13,920 nt of DNA from Clostridiaceae bacterium (lineage in GTDB: Bacteria > Bacillota > Clostridia > Oscillospirales > Acutalibacteraceae). The stretch covers positions 1 to 13,920 of the forward strand of contig JAEDIL010000046.1 of NCBI GenBank assembly GCA_016292455.1. Direction: 5' to 3'. Position 1 is the first letter of the stretch; each line of letters opens with the position of its first letter. Both the position numbers and the translations under genes were made by a program. This document shows positions 1 through 7,336 of this stretch, one piece after another. The notes beneath the pieces were generated by a model. It searched no databases and was not told where the DNA came from. It was given only the letters and a program-made list of their open reading frames with translations.

Positions 1-61
1 GAAACCGTTTTCTTCACCCCGAAGCTGTATACAGATACTGCGAGCGGGTGAAAAACGGGTA

Positions 62-97
62 AAAAAGAAAAAACAACCATTTGTTTTTGTTCTTTTT
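62..97 (+). terminator. AT-rich hairpin, possible terminator of an upstream gene
   Basis: Bases 69-76 pair perfectly with 81-88 around a CCAT loop. After a two-base bulge (89-90), 62-68 pair with 91-97, giving about 15 bp made almost only of A-T. A T-rich stretch ends the structure. It lies ahead of malQ, so it may end transcription of a gene outside the window. The stem has only two G-C pairs, so its stability is modest. Confidence 0.35.
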
Positions 98-186
98 GTT
101 CTGTGCTAAATGCGGCAGCCCCCTTTTTTGCTTCTTTGTGGAATAACCCTGTCGCTTTGCGGAAAAACTTTTCATAGGCCAATACG

Positions 187-195
187 AAAGGGGGG
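187..195 (+). promoter_or_regulatory. ribosome binding site of malQ
   Basis: AAAGGGGGG lies 7 bases before the ATG at 203. It fixes that ATG as the start, although the frame is open upstream to 110. The upstream extension has no such site and does not resemble MalQ proteins. I found no convincing -35/-10 pair between 98 and 186. Confidence 0.75.
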
Positions 196-202
196 AAAAG
201 CA

Positions 203-1645
203 ATGAGAAGCAGCGGGATTCTGCTTGCGGTGAGTTCTCTCCCCTCGCGTTTCGGAATCGGCACACTCGGAGAAGGCGCTTTCCGGTTCATTGATTTCCT
301 TTCGGAAAGCGGGCAGTATTACTGGCAGCTTCTGCCCGTCAATCCGCCCGGCTTCGGTAACAGTCCTTATCAGGCTCATTCCGCCTTCGCCGGAAATGTT
401 TTTTACATTGACCCCGGTCTTTTGAAAAAAGACGGACTGCTTTCCGAAAGCGAAATGAACGCTATGCTTTTACCGCAGAGCGACAGAACAGATTATTCGC
501 TCATGAACGGCAAAAGAGCAGGACTCTTGAAAACAGCTGCCGCAAGAATTGAAGAAAACAACCGGGAATTCTGCCTTTTTGAAAAGGAAAATTCCTTCTG
601 GCTTGACGATTACTGCCGCTATATGGCACTCAAAGAAAAAAACAGCATGAAAGGTCTTTTTGAATGGAAGAAGCTCAACGTGTGCGAAAGCGAAGTTCTC
701 GTTCAAAAAAAGCTTCAGTTCCTCTTTTTCAGTCAGTGGCAATCACTTAAAGCGTATGCAAATAATAACGGCGTACACCTTATCGGCGACCTTCCAATTT
801 ATGTTTCTCATGACAGCGCCGATTTTCTCTCCCACCGCTCGCTTTTTCTCACAGATCCGAGCGGCTCCCCGAGTGTGCTTTCCGGTTGTCCTCCGGACAG
901 CTTCTCTCCGTCAGGGCAGTTGTGGGGAAATCCGGTGTATGACTGGGAAAAAATGGAGAAAGATGGTTTTGCCTGGTGGAAGCAGAGGTTCTCTCAGGCG
1001 CAAAAAATGTTTGATGCGGTGAGAATTGACCATTTCCGTGGGTTTTATGAATACTACTGTGTGCCCGCAGGGGCAAAAAACGCCGTCCGCGGAGAATGGC
1101 GCAAGGGTCCCGGAATGAAGTTTGTCCGCGAAATTAAAAAAACCTTTCCATCTCTCGGAATCATTGCGGAGGACCTCGGCTTTCTTACAGAGGCAACAAG
1201 AGCGTTTTTCAAGGAAAGCGGATTTCCCGGAATGAAGATTCTTCAATTTGCCTTTGACGAAAACAACAGCGAGTATCTGCCGCATAATCACCAAAAAAAC
1301 GCCGTTGTCTATACCGGAACACACGACAACCCCACAATGGTTGAATGGCAGTGCAGCGCAAAAAAAGAGACTCTGAGCCGCGCAATGAACTATCTCGGCG
1401 CCAATTCATGCGCCGAGCTCTGCGACGCGTTCATACGCGCCGCGTTTGCGAGTGTTTGCGAAACGGCAATAATTCCTATTCAGGACTGGCTCAAAAAAGG
1501 CAGTCCGGCACGAATGAACACGCCCTCATCGGTCAACAATAACTGGGAATTCAGAGTCAGAGAAAGCGAACTGACAGAAAGGCTTTCACAAAGGATTCTC
1601 AATTACACACTTCTTTTCAGCAGAAAACAGGAGGAACAACAATGA
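203..1645 (+). CDS. malQ: 4-alpha-glucanotransferase (amylomaltase, GH77)
   Basis: Cytoplasmic enzyme that moves maltosyl or longer 1,4-alpha-glucan segments between maltodextrins, releasing glucose and longer chains. The 480 residues are close to the usual bacterial length. GH77 catalytic motifs are intact: the nucleophile Asp276 in RIDHFRGF, the acid/base Glu323 in IIAEDLG and Asp375 in GTHDNPT. The N-terminal RSSGILLAVSSLPS and the GNSPYQAHSAFAGN segment (about 52-65) are also typical. ATG 203 is chosen for its strong ribosome binding site. The stop overlaps the start of the next gene by 4 bp (ATGA, 1642-1645), so malQ is translationally coupled to the sugar-binding protein and is the first gene of the import operon. 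This context suggests that maltose or maltodextrin is the imported sugar. Identification is firm; the exact substrate range is inference. Confidence 0.95.
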   Translation: MRSSGILLAVSSLPSRFGIGTLGEGAFRFIDFLSESGQYYWQLLPVNPPGFGNSPYQAHSAFAGNVFYIDPGLLKKDGLLSESEMNAMLLPQSDRTDYSLMNGKRAGLLKTAAARIEENNREFCLFEKENSFWLDDYCRYMALKEKNSMKGLFEWKKLNVCESEVLVQKKLQFLFFSQWQSLKAYANNNGVHLIGDLPIYVSHDSADFLSHRSLFLTDPSGSPSVLSGCPPDSFSPSGQLWGNPVYDWEKMEKDGFAWWKQRFSQAQKMFDAVRIDHFRGFYEYYCVPAGAKNAVRGEWRKGPGMKFVREIKKTFPSLGIIAEDLGFLTEATRAFFKESGFPGMKILQFAFDENNSEYLPHNHQKNAVVYTGTHDNPTMVEWQCSAKKETLSRAMNYLGANSCAELCDAFIRAAFASVCETAIIPIQDWLKKGSPARMNTPSSVNNNWEFRVRESELTERLSQRILNYTLLFSRKQEEQQ

Positions 1646-3021
1646 AAAAGCTAACCTCTCTCATGCTTTCGCTGCTGCTGCTTTTTTCGCTTGCCGCCTG
1701 CGGCACAGGGGAAAAAGACGGCACAACGAAGGACAACAGTGAAAACAACAAGCCTGCCGCCGCAACGGAAATATACTTTCTGAACTTCAAACCGGAAATT
1801 GCCTCCGTCTATGAAAGAATTGCGGCAGAATATAAGCAGAAAACCGGTGTAACCGTTAAGGTTGTTACCGCCGCCTCAAACGGTTATGAGCAAACACTCA
1901 CGAGTGAAATTGCAAAAAGCAATCCGCCGACAATCTTTCAGGTCAACGGTCCGATAGGATACCGCTCATGGGCAGATTACTGCGCTGACCTCAGCGACAC
2001 CGCGCTTTATTCTTTCCTTTCGGATAAGTCGCTTGCAATCAGAAACGGTGACTCCGTTTATGCAATTCCTTATGTTGTTGAAGGCTACGGGATTATCTAT
2101 AACGAAGAGATTACGGATAAATACTTTGCCCTCAAAGACAAAAACACATCTTTTTCATCAATGAACGAGGTCAACTCCTTTTCAAAGCTGAAAGCCCTTG
2201 TCGAGGATATGCAAAGCAAGAAAAACGAGCTCGGAATTGACGGCGTTTTTGCTTCAACATCTTTTTCAAGCGGAAATTCATGGCGCTGGGATACCCATCT
2301 TGCCAACGTTCCGTTTTTCTATGAGTTTTCTGAAAACGAGGACTTTGAAGACCCCACCCTCGCCGGACTCGGAACAGAAGAAATCGGCTTTGATTACAGC
2401 GGAAACTTTAAAAACACGTTTGACCTTTATATAAACAACTCCTGCACGCCGAAGAACCTCATCGGCAGCAAGAGCGTCAATGATTCAATGGCAGAGTTTG
2501 CCCTCGGAAAAGCAGCAATGGTTCAGAATGGCAACTGGGCATACAAGGACATTTCTGAGGTGAACGGCAACACAGTCAAAAAGGACAAAATCAAAATGCT
2601 TCCGATCTATACGGGCGCAAAGGGCGAAGAGGACCAGGGACTTTGCGTCGGTACGGAAAACTACCTGGCAATCAACTCAAAGGTCTCAGAGGAAAAGCAA
2701 AAGGCTTCAGCAGATTTTCTTGAATGGCTCTTTTCTTCAAAAGAGGGAAAAAACTACGTTACGAATGAGCTCGGCTTCATTTCGCCTTTCAACACCTTTG
2801 AAAAGGACGAAAGACCGGAAGATCCGCTCGCGAATCAGATTCTTGACTGGATGGAGAAAAAGGACATCAGAAGCGTTCCCTGGATTTTCACTTCTTTCCC
2901 GAGCGAAACATTCAAGCAGGATTTTTCAAGCGCTCTGTTGCAGTATGCACAGGGTTCGGCAGATTGGGAAAAGGTTGTTGACACAGTCAGAAAATCGTGG
3001 AAAAACGAGTATCAGGCATGA
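1642..3021 (+). CDS. ABC transporter sugar-binding lipoprotein (solute-binding family 1)
   Basis: Extracellular receptor of the sugar importer, 459 residues. A lipoprotein signal peptide is clear: MKK, a hydrophobic core (about 5-17) and the lipobox LAAC with Cys20 as the lipidated residue. A polar Gly/Lys/Asp/Asn-rich linker follows (about 21-40). The rest has the look of carbohydrate-binding proteins: an early YERIAAEYKQKTGVTVKVV segment and a late ASADFLEWLFSSKEGKNYV segment. AGGAGG precedes the ATG closely. It overlaps malQ by 4 bp and is followed 22 bp later by the first permease. The ligand cannot be read from the sequence; a maltodextrin-type oligosaccharide is inferred from malQ. A separate transporter for another sugar that merely shares the operon remains possible. 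Confidence 0.9.
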   Translation: MKKLTSLMLSLLLLFSLAACGTGEKDGTTKDNSENNKPAAATEIYFLNFKPEIASVYERIAAEYKQKTGVTVKVVTAASNGYEQTLTSEIAKSNPPTIFQVNGPIGYRSWADYCADLSDTALYSFLSDKSLAIRNGDSVYAIPYVVEGYGIIYNEEITDKYFALKDKNTSFSSMNEVNSFSKLKALVEDMQSKKNELGIDGVFASTSFSSGNSWRWDTHLANVPFFYEFSENEDFEDPTLAGLGTEEIGFDYSGNFKNTFDLYINNSCTPKNLIGSKSVNDSMAEFALGKAAMVQNGNWAYKDISEVNGNTVKKDKIKMLPIYTGAKGEEDQGLCVGTENYLAINSKVSEEKQKASADFLEWLFSSKEGKNYVTNELGFISPFNTFEKDERPEDPLANQILDWMEKKDIRSVPWIFTSFPSETFKQDFSSALLQYAQGSADWEKVVDTVRKSWKNEYQA

Positions 3022-3043
3022 AAAGCAAAGGGAGGCGGGATAA

Positions 3044-3886
3044 ATGAGAAAAGACCTTAAAAAATACTTTCCCGTGTTCGCTCTGCCCACCCTTGCCGCG
3101 TTCTGCATTGCTTTTGTGTTCCCATTCCTTGCCGGAATAGTGCTTTCGTTCACAAAGTTCACCACAGTCACAAACGCCGAATGGGTTGGACTTGAAAACT
3201 ATATCAAAGCATTTTCAAACGAGGACTTTCTCAATGCGCTTTGGTTCACTGTCAAGTTCACTGTTGTTTCCGTCGTCACTATAAACGTTTTTGCCTTTGC
3301 GCTGGCATTGCTGCTGACACGCTCAATAAAGGGCACAAACCTTTTCAGAACGGTGTTCTTCATGCCGAACCTCATCGGCGGAATTGTTCTCGGCTATATC
3401 TGGCTGCTTCTGATAAACGGCGTTTTGCAATTCTTCGGCGTAACGATAACCTTTGACGCAAGCTACGGCTTCTGGGGACTCGTTGTGCTGACAAACTGGC
3501 AGCTCATCGGCTATATGATGATAATATATATCGCCGGAATCCAGAACATTCCCTCCGACCTCATTGACGCGGCAAAGGTTGACGGGGCGTCCTTCTGGGG
3601 AATTCTTCGCCACGTAATAATCCCCATGGTAATGCCCTCAGTCACAATCTGTCTGTTTCTTACCATAACAAACTCTTTCAAGCTTTTTGATGCGAACCTC
3701 GCGCTGACTGACGGTGCGCCCGGACGCGAAACAACAATGCTTGCGCTTGATATTTACAAAACCTTTTACGCAAGAACAGGCTGGCAGGGCGTAGGTCAGG
3801 CAAAGGCAGTCGTTTTCTTCATTCTTCTCGCCGTAATTGCACTTTTGCAGCTTGTTATCACGCGGCGCAAGGAGGTTGAGGCCTGA
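3044..3886 (+). CDS. ABC sugar transporter permease, MalF type
   Basis: Integral membrane subunit of the sugar importer, 280 residues with about six hydrophobic helices, starting near residues 10-35. The cytoplasmic EAA loop, which docks on the ATPase, is visible as DLIDAAKVDGASFWGILRHV (172-191). The protein has the short form common in Gram-positive CUT1 systems, without the large extra periplasmic domain of E. coli MalF. A GGGAGG ribosome binding site lies 8 bases before the ATG. The stop shares one base with the next start (TGATG, 3884-3888). It should pair with the second permease as a heterodimer that receives sugar from the lipoprotein encoded upstream. Confidence 0.92.
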   Translation: MRKDLKKYFPVFALPTLAAFCIAFVFPFLAGIVLSFTKFTTVTNAEWVGLENYIKAFSNEDFLNALWFTVKFTVVSVVTINVFAFALALLLTRSIKGTNLFRTVFFMPNLIGGIVLGYIWLLLINGVLQFFGVTITFDASYGFWGLVVLTNWQLIGYMMIIYIAGIQNIPSDLIDAAKVDGASFWGILRHVIIPMVMPSVTICLFLTITNSFKLFDANLALTDGAPGRETTMLALDIYKTFYARTGWQGVGQAKAVVFFILLAVIALLQLVITRRKEVEA

Positions 3887-4734
3887 TGAAAAGCAAAGCA
3901 AAAAGAAAAAGCGCCCTCTCACACGCGCTCGTCTATATTGTTCTTATTCTTTTATCAGCGGTCTTTCTTGCACCGATATTCATTGTTTTCTATAACTCCT
4001 TCAAGTCCCGCCTGTTCATAACAAGCGAGCCGTTCGCCCTCCCGGACAGCGAAACCTTTGCAGGCCTTGAAAACTACACAGAAGGGCTTTCAAAAACCTC
4101 TTTTTTCAGCGCATTCGGAACGTCGCTTCTGATCACGGTTCTTTCCGTTGCGGCAATTGTTCTCCTGACGTCAATGACGGCATGGTATATCACAAGGGTC
4201 AAAAACCGCTTCACAAAGCTTTTGTATTACGCCTTTGTTTTTTCAATGATAGTCCCCTTCCAGATGGTTATGTTCACAATGGTGAAAACGGCAAATACCC
4301 TGCGGCTTGACAATCCGCTCGGAATCACGCTCATTTATCTCGGCTTCGGCGCGGGTCTTTCGGTGTTCATGTTCAGCGGCTTTGTCAAAAGCATACCCGT
4401 TGAAATTGAAGAAGCCGCAATGATTGACGGCTGCGGTCCTGTCCGCACATTCTTCCTTGTTGTTCTGCCGATTATGAAGCCCACCGCAATAACCGTTGCA
4501 ATTCTCAACACAATGTGGATCTGGAATGACTATCTTCTGCCGTATCTTGTAATCGGCACGGACTACAAAACAATTCCGATTGCAATTCAGTATCTTCGCG
4601 GAGGCTACGGCTCAATCGACATGGGCGCAATGATGGCAATGCTCGTTCTTGCAATAATCCCGATTGTAATATTCTATCTTTTCTGTCAAAAATATATAAT
4701 CAAAGGTGTTGTTGCAGGCGCAGTCAAGGGCTGA
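3886..4734 (+). CDS. ABC sugar transporter permease, MalG type
   Basis: Second membrane subunit of the importer, 282 residues with about six hydrophobic segments; the N-terminus is basic (MKSKAKRKSA) before the first helix at about 13-36. The EAA loop is well conserved: EIEEAAMIDGCGPVRTFFLV (173-192), followed by LPIMKP. Family traits also include the F-Y-N-S-F-K stretch (35-40) after helix 1 and the WNDYLLPYLV stretch late in the protein. Its start overlaps the preceding permease stop by one base and an AAGGAGG site lies just upstream. The ATPase gene follows 29 bp downstream. Family assignment is firm; sugar specificity is inferred from malQ. Confidence 0.92.
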   Translation: MKSKAKRKSALSHALVYIVLILLSAVFLAPIFIVFYNSFKSRLFITSEPFALPDSETFAGLENYTEGLSKTSFFSAFGTSLLITVLSVAAIVLLTSMTAWYITRVKNRFTKLLYYAFVFSMIVPFQMVMFTMVKTANTLRLDNPLGITLIYLGFGAGLSVFMFSGFVKSIPVEIEEAAMIDGCGPVRTFFLVVLPIMKPTAITVAILNTMWIWNDYLLPYLVIGTDYKTIPIAIQYLRGGYGSIDMGAMMAMLVLAIIPIVIFYLFCQKYIIKGVVAGAVKG

Positions 4735-4763
4735 GAGCGCAGGCAGCGGAAAGGCACGGTAAT

Positions 4764-5861
4764 ATGGCAAGCATCACTCTTAAAAATATTTTCAAAATCT
4801 ATCCGGACGGATTCACTGCCGTCAACGATGTCAGCCTTGAAATCAGGGACCGCGAGTTTGTTGTTCTTGTCGGTCCCTCCGGCTGCGGAAAATCAACAAC
4901 GCTGCGGATGATTGCCGGGCTCGAAGAAATAAGCCGCGGCGAGCTTTACATCGGAGAAAGGCTCGTTAACAATGTTGCCCCGAAGGACAGAGACATTGCA
5001 ATGGTCTTTCAGAGCTATGCGCTTTATCCGGACAAAACAGTTTATAAAAACATAGCCTTTGGTCTTGAACGGAGAAAAACGCCGAAAAAGGAAATTGAAC
5101 GCCGTGTGAGCGAAGCGGCAAAAATTCTTGACATTGAGCATCTTCTTCAAAGAAAGCCGCGGGCACTTTCCGGCGGTCAGCGTCAGCGTGTTGCGCTCGG
5201 CAGAGCAATTGTCCGCTCCCCCTCGGTTTTTCTTTTTGACGAGCCTCTTTCAAATCTTGACGCAAAGCTGCGGACGGCAATGCGCGCCGAAATTTCAAGA
5301 CTGCACAAAAACCTTGACGCAACTTTTATTTATGTCACCCACGACCAGACGGAAGCGATGACAATGGCTGACAGAATCGTTGTTCTGCGCGACGGAGTGG
5401 TTCAGCAGATTGCAACACCGCAGGAGCTTTATGAAAAGCCCTGCAATATGTTCGTTGCCGGGTTCATCGGCTCGCCGCAGATGAACTTCATTGAAGGCAA
5501 ACTCAAAAAGAAAAACGGAGCTTTTTTCGTTTCTGTCGGACAAGACCTGATTCCGCTTCCGGAAAAAGAATCGCTCGGCGGACTTTCCGACGGACTGGAC
5601 GTGAAGCTCGGAGTCAGACCGGAAAATGTCATTACGGAAACGGCGCGGTTTGAAAAGGAATCTTCGCCCCTTTGCGGTCGCGTGGATATTCGTGAGCTCA
5701 TGGGCAGCGAGGTTTATCTTTACGTCGACTACGGCAAAACAAAACTGACCGTCAGAGCACCGGCGAACATTGCGCCGAAATCTGAGGAAACACTCTCCTT
5801 TCAGTTTGAAAAAGAAAAGCTGCACCTTTTTGACGCTCAAAGCGAAAAAGCTATCATGTAA
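4764..5861 (+). CDS. sugar ABC transporter ATP-binding protein, MsmX/UgpC/MalK type
   Basis: ATPase that powers the importer, 365 residues. The N-terminal ABC domain is complete: Walker A GPSGCGKST (37-45), Q-loop Gln83, signature LSGGQ (135-139), Walker B VFLFDE (155-160), D-loop SNLD (163-166) and switch His193 in YVTHDQTEAM. A C-terminal TOBE/OB-type region (about 235-350) follows, as in MalK and MsmX. GGAAAGG lies about 9 bases before the ATG. The usual Y-P-H-M-T-V after the Q-loop reads YPDKTV here, an Asp in place of the His. Many Firmicutes use one shared MsmX for several sugar importers; this copy ends a complete operon, so it may be dedicated. In the proteins above, only the EAA loops tell which ATPase they accept, and this cannot be decided here. 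Confidence 0.93.
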   Translation: MASITLKNIFKIYPDGFTAVNDVSLEIRDREFVVLVGPSGCGKSTTLRMIAGLEEISRGELYIGERLVNNVAPKDRDIAMVFQSYALYPDKTVYKNIAFGLERRKTPKKEIERRVSEAAKILDIEHLLQRKPRALSGGQRQRVALGRAIVRSPSVFLFDEPLSNLDAKLRTAMRAEISRLHKNLDATFIYVTHDQTEAMTMADRIVVLRDGVVQQIATPQELYEKPCNMFVAGFIGSPQMNFIEGKLKKKNGAFFVSVGQDLIPLPEKESLGGLSDGLDVKLGVRPENVITETARFEKESSPLCGRVDIRELMGSEVYLYVDYGKTKLTVRAPANIAPKSEETLSFQFEKEKLHLFDAQSEKAIM

Positions 5862-5894
5862 CCTGTTTTGTTCTGAGCCGGATGTGGCGGCTTT

Positions 5895-5957
5895 ACGGGG
5901 CTGTTGAATTCAGACGCAGAAAGCGCTGAATGTGACGGCCCCGTTTCAATTTATTTT
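5895..5957 (+). terminator. long hairpin terminator between convergent operons
   Basis: ACGGGGC (5895-5901) pairs with GCCCCGT (5938-5944). Inside it, ATTCAG pairs with CTGAAT and CGC with GCG around an AGAAA loop, with G-T pairs bridging the two parts, about 21 bp in all. TTTCAATTTATTTT follows on the plus strand, so it suits the ABC operon. The minus-strand side lacks a U run, so dinB may not use it equally well. A smaller stem (AGCCG/CGGCT) lies just before it. Confidence 0.65.
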
Positions 5958-7189
5958 GCCATATACCGTATATTGTTGAATGCCGGGGTTTCGCCTTCCG
6001 GAACGGCAATGCGCATTGTTGAAGCACGGAAAAGTGCATTCTTTCCGTATTTGCGGCAGATTTCATAAACCTGCGCTTCAAGCTTTTCAAGCTTATCGTA
6101 GCGGCAGCTGCTGTAAAAAAGATTATACTGAGAAGCGCTGTTTTCAGGAACAAGTCCACAGGCGCGTATCCCGATTGAACGAACATTGCTTTTCCAGCTC
6201 CAATTGTTCACAAACAACTCCATTCCGAGCGAAAAAAGCATTTCAACAATTCTTGTCGGCTGGGAAAGCGGAGCCTGACACTCGCGCACAAGCAGCTTTT
6301 CGTCCCGGATATGAATCTGAACCGAGGTTGCCATAACGTTGTTGTCGCGAAGACCCGACGCAACCTTTCCGGTCAGGTAAAGCATTACGGCGGCGACCTC
6401 ATCGTTGCTTTTGAGATCTTTTTTTCCCGTAACGCTGCGCCCGATACTCTTTGCCGGCGGAATTTCATTTCTCGAAAGCACCGGTGCATTATCAAGTCCG
6501 CTTGCAGCGCGCCAAAGCTCTTCGCCCGCCTTTCCGAAGGTCAGACGGAGCATTTTCGGGTCGGTGTCCGCAAGCTCGCCCAGAGTGTAAACACCTATTG
6601 CGTTGAGCCGGCGCAGGGTAGCCTTGCCGACACCTATCATTTCCTGCGCTTTCAGCGGACGGACGACCGAGCGAAAGTTTTCGCGGTCAATAACGGTTAC
6701 TGCATCGGGCTTTTTCAGGTCGGAAGCAAGTTTTGCAAAAACCTTGTTGAAGCTGACCCCGACGGAAATTGTCAGTCCCGTTTCCTTTTTTACGCGCTCC
6801 TTGATTTCGTACCCTATTTCCCTTCCATTTCCGAAAAGCATTGTGCTTCCCGTCACGTCAAGCCAGCATTCGTCCATTCCGAACGGCTCAACTCTGTCGG
6901 TGTATTCCTCATAAATTGAGCGAACCTTTTTTGAATAGAAAACATAGTCCTCATAGTGAGGCGCTGCAATTATCAGCTCCGGACATTTGAGCTTTGCCTC
7001 CCAGAGCGCTTCCGCAGTTTTTACGCCGAACTTTTTTGCCTTTTCGTTTTTGGCAAGGATTATTCCGTGGCGGTCCTCGGCACTGCCGCCGACAGCCATC
7101 GGAACCTCCCGCCATTCAGGGTGACTCAGACATTCAACGGAAGCAAAAAAGTTGTTGAGGTCGCAATGGAGAATCAGCCTTTCAGCCAT
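5951..7189 (-). CDS. dinB: DNA polymerase IV (Y-family translesion polymerase)
   Basis: Low-fidelity polymerase for copying past damaged DNA, 412 residues. Palm carboxylates are present: Asp10 in HCDLNNFFASVE and Asp106-Glu107 in FGMDECWLDVTG, with Phe15 at the expected steric-gate position. SVGVSFNKVFAKLASDLKKP (142-161) and the helix-hairpin-helix region IGVGKATLRRLNAIGV (185-200) are typical. QYNLF (354-358) in the little-finger/C-terminal part fits the Q-x-x-L-F pattern of beta-clamp-binding peptides. The ATG at 7189 has GAGGGGAG about 6 bases upstream. The 15-codon extension to 7234 runs back through the LexA box and into the -10, so it would not be translated. It is a single gene under SOS control, convergent with the sugar operon. 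Confidence 0.95.
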   Translation of the reverse strand: MAERLILHCDLNNFFASVECLSHPEWREVPMAVGGSAEDRHGIILAKNEKAKKFGVKTAEALWEAKLKCPELIIAAPHYEDYVFYSKKVRSIYEEYTDRVEPFGMDECWLDVTGSTMLFGNGREIGYEIKERVKKETGLTISVGVSFNKVFAKLASDLKKPDAVTVIDRENFRSVVRPLKAQEMIGVGKATLRRLNAIGVYTLGELADTDPKMLRLTFGKAGEELWRAASGLDNAPVLSRNEIPPAKSIGRSVTGKKDLKSNDEVAAVMLYLTGKVASGLRDNNVMATSVQIHIRDEKLLVRECQAPLSQPTRIVEMLFSLGMELFVNNWSWKSNVRSIGIRACGLVPENSASQYNLFYSSCRYDKLEKLEAQVYEICRKYGKNALFRASTMRIAVPEGETPAFNNIRYMAK

Positions 7190-7204
7190 AAAGCTCCCCT
7201 CTTT

Positions 7205-7220
7205 CCGAACATTTGTTCGG
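7205..7220 (-). promoter_or_regulatory. LexA (DinR-type) SOS box of dinB
   Basis: CCGAACATTTGTTCGG is an inverted repeat with 6-bp arms around ATTT. It matches the Gram-positive LexA consensus CGAAC-N4-GTTCG at every fixed base. It lies 4 bp downstream of the dinB -10, across the likely transcription start, so bound LexA would block transcription until DNA damage. Confidence 0.92.
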
Positions 7221-7224
7221 TTAT

Positions 7225-7253
7225 ATGATAGCACTCTTTTCTGCGTTTGTAAA
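7225..7253 (-). promoter_or_regulatory. dinB promoter
   Basis: On the minus strand TTTACA (7253-7248) and TATCAT (7230-7225) are separated by exactly 17 bp. The LexA box begins just downstream. The upstream operon terminator ends before it (7273), so dinB is an independent transcription unit. Confidence 0.8.
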
Positions 7254-7272
7254 GAGGAAATTTCAGGTTTTC

Positions 7273-7336
7273 AAAAAAACAAAAGGACTGCATTTCACAT
7301 GAGCTTTTGGTTTTGTACTCAATATGAAATACAGTC
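7273..7336 (-). terminator. intrinsic terminator of the ATP-grasp operon
   Basis: Minus-strand GACTGTATTTCA (7336-7325) pairs with TGAAATGCAGTC (7297-7286), 12 bp with one G-T pair, followed by CTTTTGTTTTTTT. A TGAG/CTCA pair can form in the loop. The left arm lies inside the last codons of the upstream gene, whose stop is in the loop. Confidence 0.85.

Noticed and set aside
1..12. GAAACCGTTTTC palindrome at the window edge, possibly an operator
   Set aside because: It has one mismatch per half but is cut by the window start, is far from the malQ start and has no promoter beside it; too short to support.
98..186. Promoter for malQ
   Set aside because: Only weak partial matches to -35 and -10 were found, none with both a good hexamer pair and spacing. 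The promoter may lie further upstream.
14..379. 121-codon minus-strand frame at the window edge
   Set aside because: It mostly mirrors malQ codons and runs through the AT-rich hairpin; no coding features.
5295..5840. 181-codon open frame on the minus strand within the ATPase gene
   Set aside because: It lies wholly antisense to a conserved ATPase, has no recognisable domain and no ribosome binding site; a compositional shadow.
6311..6919. 202-codon open frame on the plus strand within dinB
   Set aside because: It is antisense to well-conserved dinB motifs and the translation shows no domain.
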